Source of the DNA: an uncultured Pelagibacteraceae bacterium
GTDB taxonomy: Bacteria > Pseudomonadota > Alphaproteobacteria > Pelagibacterales > Pelagibacteraceae
Reading direction: 5' to 3'
NCBI GenBank assembly: GCA_902574685.1
Contig: CACGOO010000004.1
Coordinates: 1-64,000, forward strand
Length of the DNA: 64,000 bases
The position numbers were made by a program, and so were the translations under genes. Within the stretch, counting starts at the first letter, position 1. Each line of letters starts with the position of its first letter. This document shows, piece by piece, positions 45,836 to 55,085 of the stretch. The notes under the pieces are model-generated. The model saw only the letters and a list, made by a program, of their open reading frames with translations. It ran no database searches and was not told the DNA's origin.

Positions 45836-46573
45836 TCAACTAAAATACATACCCCCATTAACATGAATTGTTTCACCAGTTATGTAGTCGGATAATTTTG
45901 ATGATAAAAACATAACTACATTCGCTACATCTTCTGGCATTCCAAATCTATCAAGTGCAATTTTTGCTTTAAGTGATTGTTTATAATTTTCACTTACTTT
46001 ATCAGTCATTTCTGATTGTATAAAACCAGGAGATATACAATTTATTTTAAGATTTTTTTTTCCATATTCTAGAGCAAGGCTTTTTGACATACCTATTAAA
46101 GCTGCTTTTGAAGCTGCATAATTTGTCTGACCAAGGTTTCCTGTATGGCCTACTACAGAGGTAATATTTATTATTTTCCCAGATTTATTTTTTAACATTT
46201 TTTTTATAACATTTTTACTAAGCAAAAAAGAAGAGGTTAAATTTAAATCAATTACTTTATGCCATTCTTCTTCTTTCATCCTTATTGCTAAATTATCTAG
46301 TGTTATTCCGGCATTATTAATTAATATATCGATTTTATTTTCCAAAATTTCATTACATTCATTTATAAAAATTTCTATTTCTTTATGATTAGATATATCA
46401 AATTTTTTTATAGTGATATTTTGATAATTATTTTTAAGGGAATCAAGTTTCGCCTGATTTGTGCCTGTAGCAATAATATTTGCTTTAGCTTTATAAAGTT
46501 TTTCCAAGATCGATGATCCAATTACACCTGTTGCGCCAGTTAAAATTATGTTTAAATTATCTAATTCAATCAT
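45836..46573 (-). CDS. fabG: 3-oxoacyl-ACP reductase FabG
   Basis: This 245-residue short-chain dehydrogenase performs the first reduction of each fatty-acid elongation cycle with NADPH. The Rossmann motif is LTGATGVIGSSI, NNAG is in INNAGITLDNL, and the catalytic Ser, Tyr and Lys are in NITSVVGHTGNLGQ and NYAASKAAL. The C-terminal INCISPGFIQSEMTDK and ITGETIHVNGGMYF are typical FabG. Its start overlaps the fabD stop by 8 bases. Confidence 0.95.
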   Translation of the reverse strand: MIELDNLNIILTGATGVIGSSILEKLYKAKANIIATGTNQAKLDSLKNNYQNITIKKFDISNHKEIEIFINECNEILENKIDILINNAGITLDNLAIRMKEEEWHKVIDLNLTSSFLLSKNVIKKMLKNKSGKIINITSVVGHTGNLGQTNYAASKAALIGMSKSLALEYGKKNLKINCISPGFIQSEMTDKVSENYKQSLKAKIALDRFGMPEDVANVVMFLSSKLSDYITGETIHVNGGMYFS

Positions 46574-47492
46574 TTGTTAAATTTTTAATATCAATTAAAT
46601 TATTTACCTGATTTATTTTTATTTTTCTATCAATTCTTTTTACTAATCCTGATAAAATTTTCCCTGGACCAACTTCTATAAATTGATCCGTTCCTAGATT
46701 TATCATATTAATTATACTCTCTCTCCATCTTACTCGACTTTCAATTTGTTTAATTAAAAGTTTTTTTATCTCTTTTGGATCGTTAATTGGGTTTGCAGTA
46801 ACATTTGATATTATATCTACTTCCGGTTTTTTAAATTCTGTGTTATTTATAATCTTTGTCATCTGTTCTGTGGCATTTCGCATTAAAGGACAATGAAAAG
46901 GTGCACTTACAGGAAGTTCTAGATGTTTAATATTTTTGCTTATCAACAATGATTTAACTTTTTTTAAAGACTCTATTTTTCCACTCGCAACAATTTGTCC
47001 GGCCGTGTTATCATTTGCTATATAACATTCTAATTCCTCATTATCTTGTAAAATTTTTTCAAATTCATCTGAGTTTAATCCAAGTATAGCTATCATTCCT
47101 CCTTGTCCTTTGGGAACTGACTGTTGCATGGCTTTACCTCTGTATTTTAGAATATTTAATGTTTGATCAAAATTTATCGACTCTGCACAACATAGAGCAG
47201 AATACTCCCCCAAAGAATGTCCAGCAAAATATTTTGCATTATTAATGTTAAAGTTTGTCTCTTTTTGTAAAACTTTAAAAATTGAATAACTAACTAAAAA
47301 TATTGCTGGTTGAGTGTTTTCTGTCTGATCTAAAATTTCTTTTGGTCCTTCTAAAATTATTTTACTAATTTTAATTTTTAAAACATCGTCTGCTTTATTA
47401 AAAATTTCTTTAATATAATCAAAATTGTCATAAAATTCTTTGGCCATTCCAATATTTTGTGAGCCTTGTCCGGGAAAAATAACTGAAAACAT
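46566..47492 (-). CDS. fabD: Malonyl-CoA:ACP transacylase
   Basis: This 308-residue enzyme loads malonyl groups onto ACP. FPGQGSQNIGMAKEF is the family start, the nucleophile serine is in FAGHSLGEYSALC, and the catalytic His lies in SAPFHCPLM near residue 200. FIEVGPGKILSGLVKRI closes the protein. It is the first gene of the fab cluster and divergent from rpsF across 84 bases. Confidence 0.96.
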   Translation of the reverse strand: MFSVIFPGQGSQNIGMAKEFYDNFDYIKEIFNKADDVLKIKISKIILEGPKEILDQTENTQPAIFLVSYSIFKVLQKETNFNINNAKYFAGHSLGEYSALCCAESINFDQTLNILKYRGKAMQQSVPKGQGGMIAILGLNSDEFEKILQDNEELECYIANDNTAGQIVASGKIESLKKVKSLLISKNIKHLELPVSAPFHCPLMRNATEQMTKIINNTEFKKPEVDIISNVTANPINDPKEIKKLLIKQIESRVRWRESIINMINLGTDQFIEVGPGKILSGLVKRIDRKIKINQVNNLIDIKNLTND

Positions 47493-47540
47493 AAAAACTG
47501 TTAATAAATTTGATGTTTTTTTATATTGTAATTAAAAATT

Positions 47541-47546
47541 TATAAT
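47541..47546 (+). promoter_or_regulatory. Candidate -10 element of the rpsF operon
   Basis: A perfect TATAAT lies 31 bases before the rpsF start in the fabD-rpsF divergent spacer. No convincing -35 hexamer is found 16-18 bases upstream, so this is provisional. I do not see the conserved elements of the S6:S18-binding leader RNA found in some other bacteria. Confidence 0.4.
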
Positions 47547-47576
47547 AGTATATCCTCATTTTTTCTAGAAAATTAT

Positions 47577-47924
47577 ATGAACTTTTACGAACACACAATA
47601 ATTGCTAGACAGGATATATCTCCTAGTCAAATAAAGCAGCTACAAGAAAAATACAGTAGAATAATTGAAGGTAACGACGGTAACTTAATCAAATTTGAAA
47701 GTTGGGGACTGATGCATTTATCTTATTTTATAAAGAAGAATAAAAAAGGTAATTATCTTCATTTCAAAATTGAAGGAAGTGGAAAAACCATTAAAGAATT
47801 AGAAAAGACTGAAAAAATAGATAAAAATCTTTTAAGATATTTAACAGTAAAAGTTAAAAAACTAGATTTAGAAACTGAGTATTTTAAGAAAAACGATGAT
47901 GCGAACAATAGTAAAGAAAAATGA
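47577..47924 (+). CDS. rpsF: 30S ribosomal protein S6
   Basis: This 115-residue protein binds 16S rRNA as a heterodimer with S18 in the platform. [22 protein letters not shown] and [20 protein letters not shown] are characteristic, with the usual acidic/basic low-complexity tail ([12 protein letters not shown]). It heads the rpsF-rpsR-rplI operon, overlapping rpsR by 4 bases, and is divergent from fabD. Confidence 0.96.
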   Translation: MNFYEHTIIARQDISPSQIKQLQEKYSRIIEGNDGNLIKFESWGLMHLSYFIKKNKKGNYLHFKIEGSGKTIKELEKTEKIDKNLLRYLTVKVKKLDLETEYFKKNDDANNSKEK

Positions 47925-48190
47925 AAAAAAGAAATCAAAGAAAAAAAAATAGTCAAAATAATTTTTCAAAACTCAGCGTTTTTCAAAATCAAAAATTTAA
48001 GTTTAAAAAAAAGTGTCCTTTATCTGGTAAAGGCGCACCGATAATTGATTATAAAAATATAAAACTTTTAAAAAGATATGTTTCTGAAAATGGAAAAATA
48101 CTGCCATCCAGAATCACTTCAGTTAGCCAAAAAAAACAAAGAGATTTATCTGTATCAATAAAAAGAGCAAGAAACTTAGCACTGATATAA
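47921..48190 (+). CDS. rpsR: 30S ribosomal protein S18
   Basis: This 89-residue basic protein partners S6. The core [26 protein letters not shown] is diagnostic, and the C-terminal KRARNLALI is normal. The N-terminus is extended by about 20 Lys/Asn/Gln-rich residues relative to the shortest S18 proteins. Start overlaps rpsF by 4 bases; rplI follows after one base. Confidence 0.95.
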   Translation: MKKRNQRKKNSQNNFSKLSVFQNQKFKFKKKCPLSGKGAPIIDYKNIKLLKRYVSENGKILPSRITSVSQKKQRDLSVSIKRARNLALI

Positions 48191-48191
48191 T

Positions 48192-48647
48192 ATGAAGGTA
48201 ATACTTTTAGAGAATGTTGGGAAAATTGGGTCAATAGGTGAAATAATTGATGTTAAAAGAGGTTTTGCAAGAAACTTTCTAATTGCTAAAAAAAAAGCAT
48301 TATTTGCATCGAAAGAAAATATAAAAGAAGTTGAGAAAATTAAAAACGATTTAAATAAAAAAGATTTAGAAAAAAAAAATCAAGCCAAATTAATTGATGA
48401 AAAAATTAAGAATAAAGAATACATAATAAAAAAATTAAGCACAGAAAATAAAGAATTATATGGATCAGTTAAACCAACAGAAATTTCAAAGATATTAAAA
48501 GAAATAGATAATATTGAAATAAATCCTTCTATGATACAACCAATTTCAGAAATAAAAATGTTAGGTACTTTTAAAGTAAATTTAAATTTACACTCTGAAA
48601 TACAATCAAATATAAATATTAAAGTTATAGCTGAAGAAGATAAGTAA
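48192..48647 (+). CDS. rplI: 50S ribosomal protein L9
   Basis: This 151-residue two-domain protein begins with the L9 N-domain signature VILLENVGKIGSIGEIIDVKRGFARNFLI, followed by the long connecting helix and a C-terminal domain (LYGSVKPTEISKILK). It binds 23S rRNA and helps keep the reading frame. It ends the ribosomal operon; dnaB begins 70 bases later. Confidence 0.96.
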   Translation: MKVILLENVGKIGSIGEIIDVKRGFARNFLIAKKKALFASKENIKEVEKIKNDLNKKDLEKKNQAKLIDEKIKNKEYIIKKLSTENKELYGSVKPTEISKILKEIDNIEINPSMIQPISEIKMLGTFKVNLNLHSEIQSNINIKVIAEEDK

Positions 48648-48717
48648 TAATTATACATTTTTGTCCCCAACTAAAATTATTCTTTGTTATTTTTATAAAA
48701 TCTAATAATAGTTATGT

Positions 48718-50133
48718 GTGTCACAACCTTATAATATTATTCAAAGCAAATACGAGGAGCTTCCAAATAATATTGAGGCAGAGCAGTCTGTTATTGGATC
48801 GATACTTTTAGCAAATGAGATATTTGACGAAGTAAACCTAATTATTTCAAACAAAAACTTTTATGATCCAATTCATAAAAAAATATATGAAGCACTTGAG
48901 AAGCTTATTTTTAGTGGTCTACTAGCTAATCCAATAACTTTAAAAAACTATTTTGAGAAAGAAAAGGATGATTTAAATATACCAGAGTACTTAGTTAAAA
49001 TAACAAAATTTTCTACATCATCAAGACAAGCTATCGAATACTCAAAATTAATATTTGATCTATATGTTAAAAGAGAATTAATTAAAATTTCAGGAGAAGT
49101 AATAGATCAAGCAAAATTAAATGACTTAAATAATGATGGAAAAAAAATAATCGAAAATTATGAAAAATCCTTATTTGATCTTGCCGAAAAGGGTTCTTTC
49201 AGTTCATCTTTAATAAAATTTGATGAAGCTATGAGACAAACCATTGAAATGGCATCAAACGCATACAAAAATGAGGAAGGGATAGTTGGTGTTCCTACGG
49301 GCTTAAAAGATCTGGATGATAGATTGGGTGGTTTACATAAATCTGACTTAGTGATTATTGCTGGAAGACCGTCTATGGGTAAAACAGCTTTAGCAACTAA
49401 TATTGCTTTTAATGCTGCTAAAAAAATACAAGAAAATGGTGATAAAAGTTCAATTGCATTTTTTTCTTTAGAAATGTCATCAGAACAACTTTCAACAAGA
49501 ATCCTTGCCGAACAGTCTAGAATTAAATCAAATGATATAAGAAGAGGAAAAATATCAGAGGATCAATTTGATAAATTTATTGAAACTTCCAAAAATATAT
49601 CTGAACTACCCTTATACATAGATGAAACACCAGCAATAACAATAGCAGCGCTAAGCAATAGGGCAAGAAGGATAAAACGAATTTATGGTCTCGATATGAT
49701 TGTCATAGATTATATTCAATTAATGAGAGCCTCCAATTCTAATAATGGTAGAGTTCAAGAGATATCAGAAATAACACAAGGATTAAAAGCTTTAGCTAAA
49801 GAATTAGCTGTTCCAGTTTTAGCTCTTTCTCAATTATCAAGAGCTGTGGAACAAAGAGACGACAAAAAACCTCAATTATCAGACTTAAGAGAGTCGGGTT
49901 CAATCGAACAAGATGCTGATGTAGTTATGTTTGTTTACAGGGAAGCATATTATTTACAAGGAAAAGAGCCTAGACCTGCTACAGTAGAGCACGCTGAGTG
50001 GCAAGCTAAAATGAATGAGGTTTCACATTTAGCAGAATTAATTATTCAAAAACAAAGGCATGGACCAACTGGAAATGTAATGCTTGAATTTGAGGCAATG
50101 TTTACCAAATTTAAAGATATTCAAAATAATTAA
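48718..50133 (+). CDS. dnaB: Replicative DNA helicase
   Basis: This 471-residue hexameric helicase has an N-terminal DnaB domain (LPNNIEAEQSVIGSILL) and a RecA-like C-terminal domain. Walker A is AGRPSMGKTALATN near residue 216, Walker B lies in DMIVIDYIQLM, and the arginine finger region is SRAVEQRDDKKPQLSDLRESGSIEQDAD. The start is a GTG at 48718; the ATG four bases upstream is out of frame and closes at once. No intein is present. Placement after rplI is common across bacteria. Confidence 0.96.
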   Translation: MSQPYNIIQSKYEELPNNIEAEQSVIGSILLANEIFDEVNLIISNKNFYDPIHKKIYEALEKLIFSGLLANPITLKNYFEKEKDDLNIPEYLVKITKFSTSSRQAIEYSKLIFDLYVKRELIKISGEVIDQAKLNDLNNDGKKIIENYEKSLFDLAEKGSFSSSLIKFDEAMRQTIEMASNAYKNEEGIVGVPTGLKDLDDRLGGLHKSDLVIIAGRPSMGKTALATNIAFNAAKKIQENGDKSSIAFFSLEMSSEQLSTRILAEQSRIKSNDIRRGKISEDQFDKFIETSKNISELPLYIDETPAITIAALSNRARRIKRIYGLDMIVIDYIQLMRASNSNNGRVQEISEITQGLKALAKELAVPVLALSQLSRAVEQRDDKKPQLSDLRESGSIEQDADVVMFVYREAYYLQGKEPRPATVEHAEWQAKMNEVSHLAELIIQKQRHGPTGNVMLEFEAMFTKFKDIQNN

Positions 50134-50157
50134 ATTAAATTATAAATCTAATAGTTG

Positions 50158-52533
50158 ATGTTGGCTAAATTTTATCAAAATATTGTATTAAAAAAACCAG
50201 GCTTCATTTTAGTTTTATTATTAAGTTGTTTGTGTTTTTTTGGATATTTTTCAAAAAACTTTAGACTTGATGCATCATCTGAAACTTTATTAATAGAAGG
50301 TGATCCTGATTTAAAATACTTAAATGAAATAAACGAAAGATACGGTGCTAAAGAATTTTTAGTTCTTACTTACACTCCAAAAAAGAGAATGATAGATGAA
50401 AATTCTATCAAAAACCTTACAAAATTAAAAAAAGAAATTCAAAAACTTAATTGGGTGCATAGTGTAATTACCCTATTAGATATTCCTTTACTAAACAGCT
50501 CCGATGACCCGCTAATAGAGAGACTGCAAAACTACTCTACACTTAGCTCAAAAGGTATTGATAAAGAAAGAGGATTTAATGAAATATTGAACAGTCCTGT
50601 TTTCAGGAATTTCGTAATCAGTGAAGATGGTAAAACATCTGGCATAATAGTTTATTTAAAGTCTAAAGATAAAATAAATGACTTTAAAAGTAAAAAAGAC
50701 GAAGAGATATATAAAGACAAATTAAAAAAACAAAATCATCAAAATATTTTAGAGATAAGACAAGTAATACAAAATTTTAGTTCAACAAGCAAAATTCATT
50801 TAGGTGGCATTCCTATGATTGCTGATGATATGATGACTTTTATAAAAAATGATATAATTGTTTTTGGACTTGGAGTTTTTTTATTTATCGTTGCAACACT
50901 TTGGTATGTATTTAGAAGATTGATATGGATAATAGTACCTATAAGTAGTTGTTTTTTTTCAGTAATAATAATGACTGGACTTCTAGGTCTGTTAGGATGG
51001 AAAGTTACTGTTATATCATCTAATTTTATTGCTTTAATGTTGATATTGACAATGGCTATGAATATTCATATTAGCACCAGATATCTTCAGCTTTCAAAAC
51101 AATTTCCAAAGTTTAATAAATTTAAAATTATTTCTTTAACAACGAATAAAATGTTTTGGCCTATTTTGTATACAGCTTTAACAACTATATTTGCTTTTTT
51201 GTCTTTGGTGTTTAGTGAAATAAAACCAATAATAGATTTTGGATTTATGATGACTTTTGGTCTAATAATTTCATTTCTTATTACTTTTAGTTTATTGCCA
51301 ACATTAATTAATTTATTTAATTTTAATATAGTTGCTTTGAAAGAGGAAAAAGGTACTAATATTACTAATTTTTTCAGTAAAGTCTCAGTTTCAAGTCAAA
51401 ATACAATATTTGGAACAACCTTAATAATTATATTTCTAAGCATATTTGGAATTTCAAAACTTGAAGTAGAAAATAGTTTTATAAATTATTTTGATAAAAA
51501 TACTGAAATTTATAAAGGAATGAAACTTATAGATGAAAAATTAGGTGGTACAACACCACTTGAAGTCATTTTAAAATTTCCAAAACAAGATGAAGTGGAA
51601 GAAAAATCTGAAGATGAAGAAGACGATTGGGGTGATGAAGATGAAAATGATGAAAAATATTGGTTTACTAAAGATAAAATTGATAAGATAAAAAAGGTCC
51701 ATAACTATTTAGACTCTTTGGAGCCAATCGGAAAAGTACTTTCTTTTTCTTCAATAATTGATGTTGCAACTCAATTAAATAACAATAAAGAGCTAGGTTC
51801 TTTAGAAATGGGTGTTTTGTATACAAAAATACCAGATAATATAAAGAAAGAAATTGTAGATCCATATATTTCAATACAAGACTCTGAAGCAAGGATAAGT
51901 TTACGAATAAAAGACTCTTTAGACGACCTAAGGAGAAATGATTTACTCATTAAAATAAATTCTGACCTTAAAAATAAATTAGAATTGAAGCAAGATGAAT
52001 ATAAATTAGGTGGAGTATTAATTTTATTTAATAATCTTTTACAAAGTTTATTCAAATCTCAAATTTTAACTCTTGGGTTTGTTATGCTTGGTATATTAAT
52101 AATGTTTATTATTCTTTTCAAAAATTTAAAATTGGCATTAATAGGTGTTGTGCCAAATTTTATAGCAGCTTTTTTTATATTAGGTCTAATAGGTTTATTG
52201 GGAATTCCACTAGATATGATGACAATTACAATAGCGGCAATAACTATAGGTATAGCTGTAGATAACAGCATTCATTATATTTATAGATTTAAAGAGGAGT
52301 ATGCAAAATTAAGAAATTATAATAAGACATTAAAATTATGTCATTCAACAGTGGGTAAAGCTATTTTAAATACCTCAATTACAATAGTTTTTGGATTTTC
52401 AATTTTAGTTATGTCAAATTTTATACCAACAATTTACTTTGGTGTATTCACAGGGATTGCTATGTTGCTTGCAATGATTTCAGTTTTAACACTTTTGCCA
52501 TCTTTATTACTTAAAATTAAACCATTCAATTAA
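50158..52533 (+). CDS. RND/MMPL-family membrane transporter
   Basis: This protein of about 791 residues has the RND layout: one N-terminal helix, a large periplasmic loop, five helices (residues 235-395), a sixth helix, a second loop, and five more helices to the end. Both halves show the MMPL pattern, with IAAITIGIAVDNSIHYIYRF resembling sterol-sensing/HpnN-like proteins, which export lipids such as hopanoids. The second periplasmic loop carries a strongly acidic stretch (bases 51589-51663). The ATG at 50158 is preferred over the TTG one codon earlier. Substrate unknown. It abuts cvpA with a one-base overlap. Confidence 0.85.
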   Translation: MLAKFYQNIVLKKPGFILVLLLSCLCFFGYFSKNFRLDASSETLLIEGDPDLKYLNEINERYGAKEFLVLTYTPKKRMIDENSIKNLTKLKKEIQKLNWVHSVITLLDIPLLNSSDDPLIERLQNYSTLSSKGIDKERGFNEILNSPVFRNFVISEDGKTSGIIVYLKSKDKINDFKSKKDEEIYKDKLKKQNHQNILEIRQVIQNFSSTSKIHLGGIPMIADDMMTFIKNDIIVFGLGVFLFIVATLWYVFRRLIWIIVPISSCFFSVIIMTGLLGLLGWKVTVISSNFIALMLILTMAMNIHISTRYLQLSKQFPKFNKFKIISLTTNKMFWPILYTALTTIFAFLSLVFSEIKPIIDFGFMMTFGLIISFLITFSLLPTLINLFNFNIVALKEEKGTNITNFFSKVSVSSQNTIFGTTLIIIFLSIFGISKLEVENSFINYFDKNTEIYKGMKLIDEKLGGTTPLEVILKFPKQDEVEEKSEDEEDDWGDEDENDEKYWFTKDKIDKIKKVHNYLDSLEPIGKVLSFSSIIDVATQLNNNKELGSLEMGVLYTKIPDNIKKEIVDPYISIQDSEARISLRIKDSLDDLRRNDLLIKINSDLKNKLELKQDEYKLGGVLILFNNLLQSLFKSQILTLGFVMLGILIMFIILFKNLKLALIGVVPNFIAAFFILGLIGLLGIPLDMMTITIAAITIGIAVDNSIHYIYRFKEEYAKLRNYNKTLKLCHSTVGKAILNTSITIVFGFSILVMSNFIPTIYFGVFTGIAMLLAMISVLTLLPSLLLKIKPFN

Positions 52534-53078
52534 TGATTGAAGCTATTCAGGAATTTTTAATACAAGTAACATTATTTGATTATATTTTTTTTGTATTAAC
52601 GGTTTATTTTCTAATTCAAGGATCAAGAAAAGGGTTTGTTTTAAGTTTATTGTCAGCAGCTAAATGGGTGTTGGCATATATTTTAACAATTTATTTCTTT
52701 CCAAAAGTAAAGCCTTACTTTGATGGTATTTTAGATAGTGAATATGTTCTTGATATAACTGTAGGTGTAATATTGTTTATCTTAATAATATTTCTTATTC
52801 TTTTAGGAAATAAAGCAATAAGTAAAGTTGTTACTTATACTGGATTAGGTTCAATCGATAAAGTTTTTGGTTTTTTCTTTGGAATCGCTAAGAGCTATGT
52901 TCTAATTGTTTGTTTGTTTACAGCTATTGACGTCGTCTACGATAGCAAAAAATGGCCATTAAATTTAAAAGATTCGTTAACATTTCCTTGGGTTGAAAAA
53001 GGTAGTATCTATCTTATAAAGGTATTTCCAAATCAAAAACAATATGAAGACGCTAAAGAAAAAGTTCAAGATGTATAA
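52533..53078 (+). CDS. cvpA: CvpA family membrane protein
   Basis: This 181-residue inner-membrane protein has four hydrophobic segments and the CvpA features: FDYIFFVLTVYFLIQGSRKGFVLSLLSAA at the N-terminus and GSIDKVFGFFFGIAKSYVLI near residue 115. CvpA is linked to colicin V export and envelope stress, but its molecular job is unclear. The cvpA-purF pairing is conserved with other proteobacteria. The coding ends overlap by 8 bases if purF starts at 53071. Confidence 0.9.
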   Translation: MIEAIQEFLIQVTLFDYIFFVLTVYFLIQGSRKGFVLSLLSAAKWVLAYILTIYFFPKVKPYFDGILDSEYVLDITVGVILFILIIFLILLGNKAISKVVTYTGLGSIDKVFGFFFGIAKSYVLIVCLFTAIDVVYDSKKWPLNLKDSLTFPWVEKGSIYLIKVFPNQKQYEDAKEKVQDV

Positions 53079-54513
53079 CCCTAAATTAAAAGAGGAATGT
53101 GCCGTCTTTGGTATAAGCAATACACCAGAAGCATCGACCTTAACCGCTTTAGGACTTCATGCATTACAACATAGAGGGCAAGAAGGTTGTGGAATTGTGT
53201 CATTTGACGGTGAAAAATATCACTCTGAAAAAAGATTTGGTTTAGTTGGTGACAACTTTAATGATGAAAAAGTTTTAAAAAACTTACCAGGAAATTATGC
53301 AATAGGTCACAATAGATATTCTACAACTGGTGGAACTGCTTTAAGAAATGTACAACCATTCTTTGCTGATACTAATTCAGGTGGAATAGGTGTTGCGCAT
53401 AATGGAAATCTAACGAATGCAATTACACTTAGAAACAAAATGGTTGAAGAAGGCTCAATCTTTTACACAACATCAGATACAGAAACGATAGTAAAACTTA
53501 TAGCCAAATCAAAAAGACCAAAGACAATTGATAAGGTTATTGATGCTCTGTTTCAAATTCAAGGTGGATATGCATTGGTTATGATGACACAAAATACACT
53601 TATTGGGGTAAGAGATCCTTATGGAATAAGACCTCTGGTTATTGGAAAATTAAAAAATTCTTATGTTTTTGCATCTGAGACATGTGCCTTTGATATTATC
53701 GGAGCAAAGTTTGTTCGAGAAGTTGAAAATGGTGAAATTGTTTATGTGGAAAATGATGAATTAAAAAGCATTAAACCATTTCCTCAAAAAAAAGTAAGAC
53801 CATGTGTATTTGAATATATTTATTTCTCAAGACCAGATAGTATTTTAAATGGCAAAACAGCATATGAATATCGAAAAAGATTTGGAGCTGAATTAGCAAA
53901 AGAGGATAATTTAGATGCCGACTTGGTTGTGCCTGTACCAGATTCTGGAAATGCAGCTGCATTAGGTTACGCAGAAGAAAAAAAAATAAATTTTGATTTA
54001 GGTCTGATAAGAAATCATTATGTTGGTCGAACTTTTATAGAGCCGTCACAGCAGATTAGAAGTTTAGGAGTTAAATTAAAATTAAATGCAAATATTTCAG
54101 TTATAAAAAATAAAAAAATTATTTTGGTTGACGACTCTTTAGTTAGAGGGACTACTTCATCAAAGATTGTAAAAATGTTATATGATAATGGTGCTAAAGA
54201 GATACATGTTAGGATAGCTAGTCCAGAAATAAAATATCCAGATTTTTATGGAGTTGATACACCTACAAAAAAAGAATTATTAGCAGCAAATAAATCAGTA
54301 GATGAAATAAAAGAATTCATTAAAGCTCAATCACTTAAATTTTTAACTTTAGATGGCTTATATCGAGGAATGGGTTTTGATAAGAGAAATGACGCCTATC
54401 CTCAGTTAACTGATCATCATTTTACTGGCGATTATCCAGTAAAAATAATTGATGAACTTGGAGAAGATAAAGTTACACAATTATCTTTATTAAGCACAGG
54501 GTCAAGTAATTAA
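53071..54513 (+). CDS. purF: Amidophosphoribosyltransferase
   Basis: This enzyme of 480 residues catalyses the first committed purine step, transferring glutamine-derived ammonia to PRPP. Cys10 in KEECAVFGIS becomes the N-terminal nucleophile after propeptide removal. ALGLHALQHRGQEGCGI and IGHNRYSTTGG form the glutaminase site, and IILVDDSLVRGTTSSKIV binds PRPP. I choose ATG 53071 (short propeptide, 8-base overlap with cvpA); ATG 53044 would add nine residues. It overlaps the HD-domain gene by one base. Confidence 0.95.
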   Translation: MYNPKLKEECAVFGISNTPEASTLTALGLHALQHRGQEGCGIVSFDGEKYHSEKRFGLVGDNFNDEKVLKNLPGNYAIGHNRYSTTGGTALRNVQPFFADTNSGGIGVAHNGNLTNAITLRNKMVEEGSIFYTTSDTETIVKLIAKSKRPKTIDKVIDALFQIQGGYALVMMTQNTLIGVRDPYGIRPLVIGKLKNSYVFASETCAFDIIGAKFVREVENGEIVYVENDELKSIKPFPQKKVRPCVFEYIYFSRPDSILNGKTAYEYRKRFGAELAKEDNLDADLVVPVPDSGNAAALGYAEEKKINFDLGLIRNHYVGRTFIEPSQQIRSLGVKLKLNANISVIKNKKIILVDDSLVRGTTSSKIVKMLYDNGAKEIHVRIASPEIKYPDFYGVDTPTKKELLAANKSVDEIKEFIKAQSLKFLTLDGLYRGMGFDKRNDAYPQLTDHHFTGDYPVKIIDELGEDKVTQLSLLSTGSSN

Positions 54514-55070
54514 TGAAGAAAGTAAATTTTACTGAAATGAAAAATGGTTCTAGAGAAGATTATGAATTATTGGAAAAGTATGAAAAGAATTTTGAACGTA
54601 AGACAGCGGATAGATTACTCAAATATCTTGCAAGTCAAACTACAACTCTTGAAGGCTATCAAATAACTAGATTAGAACATTCCTTACAGGCAGCCACAAG
54701 AGCTTACAAGAATGGAGAAAGTGAGGAGATGGTTGTTGCAACTTTACTTCATGATATAGGAGATGACTTGGCGCCTATGAATCATTCTCAATATGCTGCT
54801 TCAATAATCAGACCTTATGTTTCAGAAAAAACATATTGGATAATACTTCACCATGGACTTTTTCAAACTTATTACAGTGCTCATCATTTAGGAGGTGATA
54901 GAAACGCTAGGGATAAATTCAAGGATCACAAATACTATCAAGATACAGTTGATTTTTGTGAAAAATACGACCAGTCTTCTTTTGATCCTAATTACAAATC
55001 TATGTCTCTAGAAGAGTTTGAACCAATGGTTAAAAAGATATTTGATAGAAAACCTTTTTATCATCACTAA
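54513..55070 (+). CDS. HD-domain protein resembling PhnZ-type diiron oxygenases
   Basis: This 185-residue HD-domain protein has likely metal ligands His56 (RLEHSLQ), His80-Asp81 (LLHDIGD), His91 (MNHSQYAA), His113 or His114 (ILHHGLF) and Asp149 (EKYDQSSFDP). The 24-residue gap between the first His and the HD pair, and the L-E-H-x-L-Q wording, match the PhnZ/TmpB group of mixed-valence diiron oxygenases that cleave organophosphonates. The Tyr and Glu that gate the PhnZ active site, expected 10 and 7 residues before His56, read Leu46 and Tyr49. So the fold is likely but the substrate probably differs; a plain HD phosphohydrolase remains possible. It is coupled to purF by a one-base overlap. 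Confidence 0.7.
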   Translation: MKKVNFTEMKNGSREDYELLEKYEKNFERKTADRLLKYLASQTTTLEGYQITRLEHSLQAATRAYKNGESEEMVVATLLHDIGDDLAPMNHSQYAASIIRPYVSEKTYWIILHHGLFQTYYSAHHLGGDRNARDKFKDHKYYQDTVDFCEKYDQSSFDPNYKSMSLEEFEPMVKKIFDRKPFYHH

Positions 55071-55085
55071 TTTTTTTAAGAAAAC

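Noticed and set aside
47493-47576. S6:S18-binding leader RNA before rpsF
   Set aside because: The 84-base spacer is nearly all A/T and lacks a GC-containing stem-loop or the conserved CCG-type bulge of that motif.
53044-53070. Upstream ATG as the purF start
   Set aside because: It would give a longer propeptide before the nucleophile cysteine and a 35-base overlap with cvpA; the ATG at 53071 gives an 8-base overlap like those of neighbouring genes. Not fully excluded.
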